Shown one piece after another: positions 52,977-61,499 of a DNA stretch of 64,000 nucleotides. Position 1 is the first letter of the stretch. Each line of letters opens with the position of its first letter. Source of the stretch: Chlamydoabsidia padenii (taxonomy: Eukaryota > Mucoromycota > Mucoromycetes > Mucorales > Cunninghamellaceae). A program made the translations under genes and the position numbers. The stretch spans positions 57,501-121,500 of the forward strand of contig JAIWND010000028.1 in NCBI GenBank assembly GCA_025330725.1, in the 5' to 3' direction. The notes under the pieces were generated by a model. It was not told the origin of the DNA and did no database searches. It worked only from the letters and a program-made list of their open reading frames with translations.

Positions 52977-53954
52977 TGAAGATCATCTGCAATATCTTGT
53001 AATCCACCTTTTAAATTCTTGCAACTTTTCATTAGATACTTGATATCGTAGAGGCATGGGAAGTAAGTCCTTAATAGTTCAAAAAAGTCGGATTCATCGG
53101 CAGGCATGGATGAGCATGTTAACACCTTTAACAGGTAACCAAAATCGTAGCCACTAGATTACATAAAAAGAAGGTCAGCTCCCCCCTCTTGAAAATCAAA
53201 ATCACCATTTTTATATACCTGTGAAAGGAGATCCATTTGACATCATCCAGTAAGACAAAACCAGAGCTGATCAACAGCTCGCCAAAATGTTCCACGTCAA
53301 TACCATATTCTTCATGTTTCTTGAAATCGATGCCTGATTTCGTTAAGAGTTCGATCGAGTCCTGCGCATACATGTCTTCCCTAAAGATAAGGAGAGAGAA
53401 GAAGAAGGGGTTAATTAAGTAATATCATCCAATTATCTTTATATATATATATAAACAACTTACTCCAGGTTAAACTTGAAGTTGAATTGCCAAGTACAGA
53501 TGTTTCCAGGCAGATTACCGTGCTGATCGGCAAAGGTCACACCCAGTTGAATGATCTTTAACAAGTCCACATTGCACCGTAATGTTTGATAATGATAGTC
53601 GGATGAGGTTCGAAAAGTACCAATAGGTCGTGCCACCACACCTGGGAATTCAGTATCCTATCCAATTCGTAACAACAACAATAGTTAGTTATTTAGTTCG
53701 TATATAACCCAATATAATAATAAGTACTCCCTTTCCCCCCCCCCACACACACATGTGTCCATAAATATAAAACTAGTAACCCTTCCTGATTACTTTATCT
53801 TTATCTTTATCTTTTCCCTTTTGTTGTTGCTGTTTTGAGTACTTACCATAGACAGGTAAGGATAGTCTTCAACCAAATCACGCAAGTAGACCATTTCTTC
53901 ATCCAAATTCTCCGCCCAGACTTCTCGTATATATTTTGAATCATTCGTTGGCAT
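52474..53954 (-). CDS. POP2: CCR4-NOT deadenylase subunit CAF1/POP2
   Basis: Six exons (first five boundaries: 53847-53954, 53464-53657, 53219-53380, 52976-53153, then about 52763-52879) give about 325 residues. It is a DEDD-type 3' exonuclease that shortens mRNA poly(A) tails in the cytoplasm. The start [20 protein letters not shown] is typical. The catalytic residues are in [16 protein letters not shown], in [15 protein letters not shown] and in [21 protein letters not shown] Thr/Ser/Asn-rich C-terminal tail (from about residue 280) replaces the short metazoan end. One intron contains a ~53-nt T tract. A GGCGGGATATGAA variant lies about 155 bp upstream. Confidence 0.95.
52920..52973 (-). 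repeat. T(~53) homopolymer in a CAF1/POP2 intron
   Basis: An uninterrupted T run on the plus strand ends directly at the GTAAA donor side of the intron after LQDIADDLQ. Confidence 0.9.
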
Positions 53955-54332
53955 TGTCGTATATGTGTACAAGTATGTAGATGTCACTGAGTGGTGTGTT
54001 GATGGCTATATCAAGGTGAATGGATGTCGTTAATTGTTGGTAAAAGTGGAAGACAAGAGATTAGACGAAAAAAAAAAAAAAAAAAAAATGGGTGTGCATT
54101 TTATTCTGGCGGGCGGGATATGAATATTTTGTGACGCTACAACGCACAACCCATACTGAATAGATCAGAGATAGAATAAAGGATATGATAATTTTATTAA
54201 AACAAAGCTAAAGTAAAAAAAAAAGTGAGGGGAAATAGGTAGTACATATATACAAAAATTGGATACTAATAAGGAAGAGATAAACTATGTGTGTCTGGGG
54301 GGGGGATTAAATAAACCGAAGAGTGCGGGGGA
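53955..54332. other. CAF1 promoter and GATA-gene 3' flank
   Basis: A(~23) tract near 54068, GGCGGGCGGGATATGAA at 54108-54124, then AT-rich DNA. The minus-strand GATA gene ends at 54333. No gene seen. Confidence 0.6.
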
Positions 54333-56533
54333 TCAACTTTGACTTAATAAAGTCAGGACAGCAGCAGCTTCCACATCAGCGGCAGCAGAAGTCAAGGTCA
54401 AATCGTCATCGTTCAATTCAAACTTTTCAGTTATAAATGCCAATGGATGTTGTTGAGAATCAATGCTTGTTGGTGAAGAGGAGAAGGATGTAAAAGGACT
54501 ATGACCAATGGATTCATTAGATGATGATGACGGTGATGCTGTCAAACCCGATATACCGATAGTGGAGGCGTTGTTAAATGGAATCGAAGTCAGTGTCTGT
54601 GCATAATAAACATGTTCGTGTAGCCGTAAATCCGTTGATAGTGTCGATTCATTATGTGGGCTGGGTTTGATGGTTTTCGTTTGCTTGTCCTTTTTGTTGC
54701 TAGTCCATGTCGTCGACTTTTTTCGTTTACCGTTTGTTTTGCTGTGCTTCTGATGGGTCGTAGTATCATCACCAGTCAATATCTTGCCATGTTTCCATTT
54801 GACACCACAGGCATTACAGAGCGTACCAGCGCCCTCGGGACCTCGGCGCCACATTGGGGTAGATGTAGCACTACAGTAGCCACACTGCCTTGTCCTCGTA
54901 GTTGTGTTCGAGCCTTGTTTTCCATGATTCACCGACAGTCGCTTGGTTTTCTTTTTCGGATTGGGTGCATGATCTACCATATGAATAATAGGATGTGGTC
55001 AGTTAACAGTCAGTCATGATATAACTATGCAAATTGCCTTACCTTTTTCAATAGTATCAATTTCGCTTTTATTGTTAGTGTGTGTCCCATTGATCGCCAT
55101 ATGTTTCCTCTTGTTATTAGGTGATAGCTGAAGGGAGGAGTCGCTTTGTTGATTGTTCATATAAGTATCCGCATTGTTGACCAGTTGTTGTTCGGCTGTC
55201 AATATCATTCCATTTCCGGTAGTTAAATATTCTTGTACAACAGTTGTCCCGTGAGATAAAAGTCGATTCGTGTTGAGACGAGATTCAATCTTGTATGATT
55301 CCAGATGTTGATCATGTAATCGTGCCTAAAGTTTGCAAAAATTAAGTTGGAGGAGATCCATCTTTTCCCATCTTTTTCTGTTCTTACCAGTGCACCCCTT
55401 TTCTTATGAGAGACCTGACAGCCCACAACGACTTCTTTGAGGGAATAGTAGAGATCAGCCGAAGCGTCCGATATTTCAATAAGGATCGAGTCGTGTTCAG
55501 TATCATTGGTGGATAGATCGACTGAGGAGTCCGATGATAAAAGATGTTCTGTTGAGCTGCATATTGCTGCAAGCTGTTCTAATTTGGTTCGATATATCAA
55601 GTTCGAGGATGATGAATGCATTGTTTTGATGTCGTAATTAGTGGAAGAGTCGCCAAGAGTTATTGATTGTTTGGGGAGTTGGAGAGTACAAATCATCTAC
55701 ATACACACAAGGATAGAAGAAGAAAAAAAGTAAGTAAGCGGGCCCTACTCCATCACCACTTTTTTTTTTTTTTTTTTTTTTTTTTTTGGTCACGTTATGT
55801 TACGAACCTGAAGAGGAGCAACATCACTAATCATTGTCATCGAGGAATCCTGAGGGAAGAGATAATAGATGCCACCCAAAGACAAGGAAGACAAGGCATC
55901 ATGAGCACCACAATGATTGGTAATGGAGAAGATCACACACTGTTCAGTCAGTCGCCGTTTTTTTCGTTTCTTGGGAGGTAACACCAAAGGGATTGTTGAG
56001 CCCATAGTGTTTGATTGTTCGCCTTCGGACAAATAATGGCAAATGTCGGTGCCTTCGGGTGAAGACAAGGCAAGAAGGGCACCACCACCACCACCAAGAG
56101 AAGACCACCGCCTATCACCACCACCACTTTTTCGCATATCGTAAACCAGTTCCGAAATTTCCGACCTTGTCACCTTGTAAAAGTCGACATGAACTGTAGG
56201 AAGACTATGAGACTTGAGGTAAGCGGGGCCGAGATAATGAGCTTGACACCGATAATGGATATGATCGTCTAATGGATCAGCGATAGTTTGTCCTAGGTCC
56301 GAAGGTATTGCATAATGTTCAAAGTTTGATGATATCCAAGCACTATGTAAAAGGTATAATAATAATAATAATGTAAAGTAGAATGGTTAAAAGATGGATC
56401 CAAATCAAAGACCTTGTACCAAGATTAGATGACTACAGGGAATAGACAATAAACCTTTTTCTTTTTAGCCTACTTACACAGAAGATAGTGGGTCATCAAT
56501 GACTACCTTGTCTAACGAGTCGTTATTTGCCAT
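54333..56533 (-). CDS. GATA-type zinc-finger transcription factor
   Basis: Five exons (56478-56533, about 55809-56342, about 55388-55695, about 55044-55325, 54333-54973) give about 606 residues. The last exon holds one GATA finger, CGYC-x18-CNACG, with [12 protein letters not shown] between the Cys pairs and the basic VKWKHGK after it. This is the CX2C-X18-CX2C class found in plant factors and fungal white-collar proteins. The N-terminus, [20 protein letters not shown] with [15 protein letters not shown], might be a degenerate PAS domain, which would suit a WC-2-like light or stress regulator; this is a guess. KKRKKRRL (exon 2) could be a nuclear signal. Exon 2 ends at a non-standard GTTCGT donor, the only choice that keeps frame. 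Confidence 0.78.
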
Positions 56534-56749
56534 GGGAGGTTTATACAATCAAAACGATAGTAAACTTCCAGTAAGTAAATATTTAAAAGAGATCGTTTAT
56601 TTCCCAATCGAGAGTGGTAGGATGCAGGTTGGTGTAGATAATCGGTGAGTAAAAAGGCAGAAGTATGTGTGAGTTGATAGTGTGGACAATGTTCAAGTCA
56701 AAGGCAACAGAGTAAAAGTATAAAGTGGGCGATTGATTGAAGAAGAAGA

Positions 56750-56796
<47 letters not shown>

Positions 56797-57263
56797 AGGA
56801 AGAGAATCGAAAAATGAAAATGATTAGCCGCCCGCCTTTTTATCGTTTCTCCGCCGCCGACCCACAAAAAAGTAAAAATATCCAATACCCCACCGAATAG
56901 AATGTAAGCTACCTTACTTTTTTCATTGATTTTAACAACAAAATAGTTGTGCCCTTGTATATAAATTTGTCTTCGCAAGGTAATCAAAAGGAAAAAAAAA
57001 AAAAAGTTGTCTATCCCCCGTATGGTCGAGTACTGACTTTTCATTGGACAATATCATGCTTTTGGGTATATCGAGTTTTCTCTAACTTGCCTTGTCACTA
57101 TAAACCACTCTTTACATTGAGTACACTTTTCTGTCGATAACCTTTTTTTGTCATTGATGAGATCGGGCGAGCGGAAGATGTCTTAAAATGGTATCCCCGA
57201 AGTCACGTGATTTTTTTTAATAGGTGCTTTATATAAAATTACGTAATTTTTTGGTCAGTTAGT
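56534..57263. other. Spacer between the GATA gene and tRNA-Gln
   Basis: An A(~39) tract at about 56756-56793 lies in the GATA gene 5' region. The remainder is AT-rich with no recognisable gene. A minus-strand frame across the A tract is an artefact of low complexity. Confidence 0.6.
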
Positions 57264-57335
57264 GGTTGCATGGTCTAATGGTTATGACTCCAGACTTTGA
57301 ATCTGGCAGCCCGAGTTCGATTCTCGGTGCGACCT
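57264..57335 (+). tRNA. trnQ-UUG: tRNA-Gln(UUG)
   Basis: Complete cloverleaf by eye. The acceptor stem GGTTGCA pairs with TGCGACC (one G-T). The D arm has the GGTCTAATGGTTATGAC pattern. The anticodon stem CCAGA/TCTGG closes the loop CTTTGAA, with anticodon TTG. The T stem CCGAG/CTCGG closes TTCGATT. No intron. The CCA is not encoded, as expected in eukaryotes. The internal A and B boxes match RNA polymerase III promoters. Downstream TTTT-containing DNA could terminate transcription. Confidence 0.96.
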
Positions 57336-57502
57336 ACAATTTTACACCCTTTCGCTTTTGAATATCCGATTTAATTTTTTTGTGTCTTTGATGAGTTATG
57401 GCTAAACTTGAGTTTTGTTGCGGTGTTACGGCTGATACGGCTAAATCTGGTAGAAGTTACAGTATCTTAGGTTCAAATGGTTTGTTTTGTATGTATTAAA
57501 TT

Positions 57503-58160
57503 GTGAGCACCAGACTCTTTTTGGTTTAGACTCAACCTTTGAGATGTACTTGAATGTACTTGTTAAATAGGAGAGAGAATAAAGAGAATCCCAATTTGGA
57601 GAGCGGGATTTAAAAGTAAAAATAGATGTAGATCTTGCACCAAGGTAAGATCACAGAAGACAATAGTTACACTTGTGAGTAACTGTAAATAAGTCAAATG
57701 GCAATAGTAAAGCCAATAAAAGTAGATCTTTTATCAAAGTAAGATCACAAAAGACAAAGTTACTCTTGTTAAGTAACTTGATAGACAAAGTAAGAAGTAA
57801 GAGAAAAGCTCTTGATAAGTTTTTTTGTATTGAGAAACTTTTTATGGATAAAACTAAAGAAGAAAGAATTTCAAATAAAAACTATCGAAAAGTAGTATAA
57901 AACGATAGTAAAGTGAGGACATTTTGACAAAAAATGCCAGGTAACAGGTCGTTTGTCAGGGTTCAGGAGTAGGGTAGTTGAATTGAATATCCGCTTCATC
58001 AGTTAGATTCTATTTCATCAACAGCGGCTATAACAAGTATATGCTATGGCAACAAGGATAGTCAAAGTAGTTTTTGTTTTGTAATAGAATAGTGAGCACC
58101 AGAATCTTTGTGGTAAGATTCAACCTTTAGATGTACTTGAATGTACTCGGTAATTTAAGA
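57503..58160 (+). repeat. Two direct copies of a ~70-bp repeat (family R2) with further imperfect repeats
   Basis: Copies at 57503-57575 and 58092-58160 share GTGAGCACCAGA, TCAACCTTT and AGATGTACTTGAATGTACT. Between them, 57623-57715 and 57722-57790 share GTAGATCTT, AAGGTAAGATCACA/AAAGTAAGATCACA, AAGACAA and GTTAC. In the second 70-bp copy GAATCTT and AAGATTC can form a 7-bp hairpin. No coding potential. Motifs GCGGGATTTAAA (57603) and TCGGGATTTGAA (58189) lie just downstream of the two copies. Confidence 0.75.
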
Positions 58161-58295
58161 GGAAAAGAAAAAGATCGACCGAGGCAAGTCGGGATTTGAA
58201 CACATAATAAAAGAGACTTCCTCCAGAAATCACGTAATTTGAACCCCGGCCAGACTTGAAAATGAGTACCGTTGAATCGCCACAAAACACAATCT

Positions 58296-58303
58296 CATTC
58301 TGC

Positions 58304-58335
<32 letters not shown>

Positions 58336-58782
58336 CACAAAAGTCAGGTTAAAACAATCTTGAGGCTATACTGCTCCACACAAGGGACTTGGTACAATGG
58401 CCATTATATAAACTTTGTTGGAAATAGGCTAAGGAATGCACTTGGTCACTTTTATCATTAGCATCACTTGTTCATTAAGGCAGTAGGGTCCTCTTAAGAT
58501 TCAAGGTGAGGGTAAGCGGGTTTTGAAATAAGTTTTGTCTTGTGTGTGTCAATTTTCATTCTGCAACTTTTTTTTCACAAAAGTCAGGTTAAAACAATCT
58601 TGAGGCTATGCTACTCCATACAGAGGATTTGGAACAATGGCCATAATGCGAAGTTTGTTGGTAATAGGCTAAGGAATGCGTATGGTCACTTTTGTCATTA
58701 GCATCATTTGTTCATTAAGCCAGTAGGGCCCTCTTAAGATTCAAGGTGAGGGTAAGCGGGGTTGGAAATAAGTTTGTGCTTT
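58296..58782 (+). repeat. Tandem pair of ~230-bp repeats, 261 bp apart (family R1)
   Basis: Copies begin CATTCTGCAACTTTTTTT at 58296 and 58557. They share CACAAAAGTCAGGTTAAAAC, CTTGAGGCTAT, TTTGTTGGTAATAGGCTAAG, TCATTAGCATCA and the end AAGGTGAGGGTAAGCGGG. The first copy has an expanded T tract. Their core matches the reverse complement of the pair at 43.8-44.2 kb, so this is a dispersed family that occurs as head-to-tail doublets. Confidence 0.85.
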
Positions 58783-58886
58783 CGAAGCCTATCGGGAGTT
58801 CAATTTACTTGATTTTTTTGGGGGAGGAAAGGTTTGTGCAAAGAAGATCTATTATGCATAACTTTTTTTTTTAATTTTATTTATAG

Positions 58887-59465
58887 CAACAGGAAAGGGG
58901 AGTTAATCGTGTTAGCACAAAGCAGTGTCATGCGGAAGCTGCCCATATTGAAATGTCTCGCGCTTTGGATAGACCAGCCATTGCGGCGGTAACTTATGCT
59001 CGTCCCCTTGTTGATCATTCCTTTGTGGGTGAGCCTTCAACCAATGCCCGCTCTTCCCGTCGTGCGTCTCACTCAGTGCCAGCACCATTATCACCTTTAT
59101 CATTACCTTCATCACCATCATCACCACCACCATCCGAAACCCGCCCCACCATCACACCACCATGGGCGGCCATGAACCGCTTGCAAGAACGAATTGATCA
59201 AGGATACGACGAGATGCGACAAAAGCAGCGGGAAAATAACCAACGTGTGCTTAGCATAGTCAAAGCAGGAATGGATCGATTCGGTCAAATGGCGACTGCT
59301 ATGACAGATCACCTTCAACAGTCGCGTGATAACCAAGCAGCCATACTCGAATCTAACCGGATGGTGTTAGAATCCCACCAGCAAATAATGCAATCCCATC
59401 AGCAGACAATGCGCTTGTTGATGACCCAAACCACCACCTCATCATCCCCATCACCATCAATATGA
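58887..59465 (+). CDS. Companion ORF of the Harbinger-like element (partial 5' end)
   Basis: An open block follows a strong acceptor (ATTTATAG at 58879-58886), reading QQERGVNRVSTKQCHAEAAH onward to a stop, so the ATG at 58953 may be internal. The first half is Ala/Ser/Pro-rich. The second half is a long charged and Gln-rich helix (MNRLQERIDQGYDEMRQKQR, then repeated ESHQQIMQSHQQTMRLLM) likely to be coiled coil. Harbinger elements carry a second, Myb/SANT-like protein beside the transposase, often with such a C-terminal helix. No Myb motif is visible here, because the upstream exons were not found. It converges on the transposase remnant 230 bp away. Confidence 0.5.
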   Translation, partial: QQERGVNRVSTKQCHAEAAHIEMSRALDRPAIAAVTYARPLVDHSFVGEPSTNARSSRRASHSVPAPLSPLSLPSSPSSPPPSETRPTITPPWAAMNRLQERIDQGYDEMRQKQRENNQRVLSIVKAGMDRFGQMATAMTDHLQQSRDNQAAILESNRMVLESHQQIMQSHQQTMRLLMTQTTTSSSPSPSI

Positions 59466-59693
59466 TCAATCCCCTACCATTACCCCGAACCCCACCAATC
59501 TGCCCACATCATCAATCCGCCCCTTCGAACCCCCACCTCCTACCCGCAATCAATCATTTGACCATCAATAAATAAAATGTTTTACACCACATTTGATTTT
59601 ACAAAGACCAGTTTATTGATGGATTAAAAAATAAAAAACACCTATAACTATAGATATATATATACATATATATATATATTCTACCCCTACAAA

Positions 59694-60323
59694 CTACTCC
59701 AAACCATCTACATCCACTACCTCTAATTCACCTTGGGCAACCACACTTCTTATATAATCCTCCAATGTCGGTGGTTGAAGGCGGAAGTGTCTTGACGTAG
59801 GGGATCCATACAAACACCTTTGTATATTTTTTAAAAATGTGGCAATGATGTATGCCAGAGCGGGAGAGATCTGATATGTCCGCATTGCATACTTGTGTTT
59901 GACATGACTGAAGTAGATTGCCGTCTTCCCAAATTCCCACACCACTGATACCCGTTCCCTTGACATAGACCGGTTGATCTGGCGTCGTATTTCTAAAATA
60001 AAAGATTAGTGATAGTATAGACTTCATATTCATGGTGAGTTCCTGGTACACGTACCATGAGACTGGTGGTCATACCATCTGGAGTGGTGATGGCTTGATA
60101 CTTCAGGCAGTGTATATGCTATTTAAATGTATCGGAGAAAGACATTAGAGGTCAAGTAATCATACATCATTCAAGGTATATAATACCATTATCCATTCCA
60201 TACCTTCCAGTCTTTGTTGTTCTTCTCTGTTATAGGACCGGCACACTGCTTGCATCGTCCCATCGATGAAACCAATAACGTCCCGGACTTCACCACCTAT
60301 ATAATATAATGTTCGTTAGTTCA

Positions 60324-60364
<41 letters not shown>

Positions 60365-60560
60365 GAATGTGTTTATTCAATTACCTCGAGCCCTAATAGC
60401 GGCAGCAAACATTATAAGGTTTTCACGGCGAAGCTGGTGAGTGTTGAAGCTTACGGAGTGGACACCGAATTCGAGTTCGTGGCCGTTGCACTTGTTCTTG
60501 TTGTCCCTGTTCCTGTTGTTGCTGTTATTCTTGTTCACCAAAAGCGTCTACAAGCGAAGT
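59694..60560 (-). pseudogene. Decayed PIF/Harbinger-like transposase (DDE_Tnp_4 family)
   Basis: Minus-strand blocks separated by intron-like gaps read LRRENLIMFAAAIRARGGEV, then RDVIGFIDGTMQAVCRS (first catalytic Asp in GFIDGT), IHCLKYQAITTPDGMTTS, and finally NRSMSRERVSVVWEFGKTAI to RCLYGSPTSRHF and LQPPTLEDYI. These match successive parts of Harbinger transposases. The block that normally lies between TPDG and NRxMS, with the GDxxY second Asp, is missing, and the frame shifts there. The third acidic position (VEWGFG in relatives) reads VVWEFG. It therefore looks inactive. Terminal inverted repeats and target duplications were not identified. Confidence 0.7.
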
Positions 60561-61499
60561 AAGTTCGCGGGAAAAAGAGAGATATAGGTAAGTCGAATCG
60601 GCCATGATGTTAATGTGAGGAGAGAAAAGAGATGTAGAAAGAAAGAAAAAAAAAAAAGTAAAGTAAAAATAAAGGTCGGTATTTCAAAATCCCTCTTTTT
60701 GGACTTACAAACTATCGGTGTATGAACTCGTACAAACTTTATATTCGAGGTTACCTTACCAAATTTATACGTTTGCAAATTTCGCAAAATACATGAGGTC
60801 CTCTATTTTTCTTTTTCATTGTTACCTTTTTCCGAGAATAGTGATAATTCCGAGTTGAGAGCTGCTACTATTATTACACAGGGGATGAAGAGGTGGTGTT
60901 TTAGATATAACCAGTGTACCAAGCAAAAACATATTTACATTGTTTGCTAACGTATCCTTACCGGAAAGTGACATTTAAGTCAGTGTACATCAACCTGTTT
61001 CTTTTTTCATCAAGTTTCCATCCATGGTCTGAGTCATGGGACCATGAGTTCGTTTGGTGGAGAGAGAGGAAGTAAGAAAAATGTAAGTAGAAGATGGATA
61101 AATGGAGGACGCTTGAAGCATACTTTTATTTTTGTATTCAGAAGATCAAGTGTATTCTATGGCGTAAGTAGGCAAAAGCATATGATTTTTGACAGTTTAA
61201 AAAGAGAAGGATAAGTAATTTTTGGTGAAAAGAGGAGTATCAAAAAAAAGATCGGCTGGACAAGCTCTGAAAGGTAAAGTGTGAGCGGGATTTGAATTTG
61301 AATCTTTGATTTCTTTTGCTCCTTTTGTGGAATCAGAAGGTTCTTCTGTTTTTTCTTTTCTTCTCTTTTACCTGCGTCTTTATTATTGCTCATTGCTTCT
61401 TTATTCTATTTATCCTTCTTTTTCTTCTCACATCATTTTTATATTATTCTACCTATTATTATCCTTCCTCCCTCTCTCTCCTTTGTACCCTCCATAGTC
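60561..61499. other. Intergenic region upstream of the right-edge gene
   Basis: No gene seen. Exact GCGGGATTTGAA at 61285-61296 lies about 205 bp before the next ATG, followed by CT-rich leader sequence. An isolated GAGAGGATAAGT-like tract and AT-rich DNA make up the rest. Confidence 0.6.
61285..61296 (+). promoter_or_regulatory. GCGGGATTTGAA motif upstream of the DUF2415-like gene
   Basis: Exact copy of the recurring element, in the same orientation as the gene and followed by the CT-rich leader. Confidence 0.55.

Noticed and set aside
56583..57044. 153-codon minus-strand frame with a long Phe run
   Set aside because: The Phe run is the A(~39) tract read in reverse; no domain is visible.
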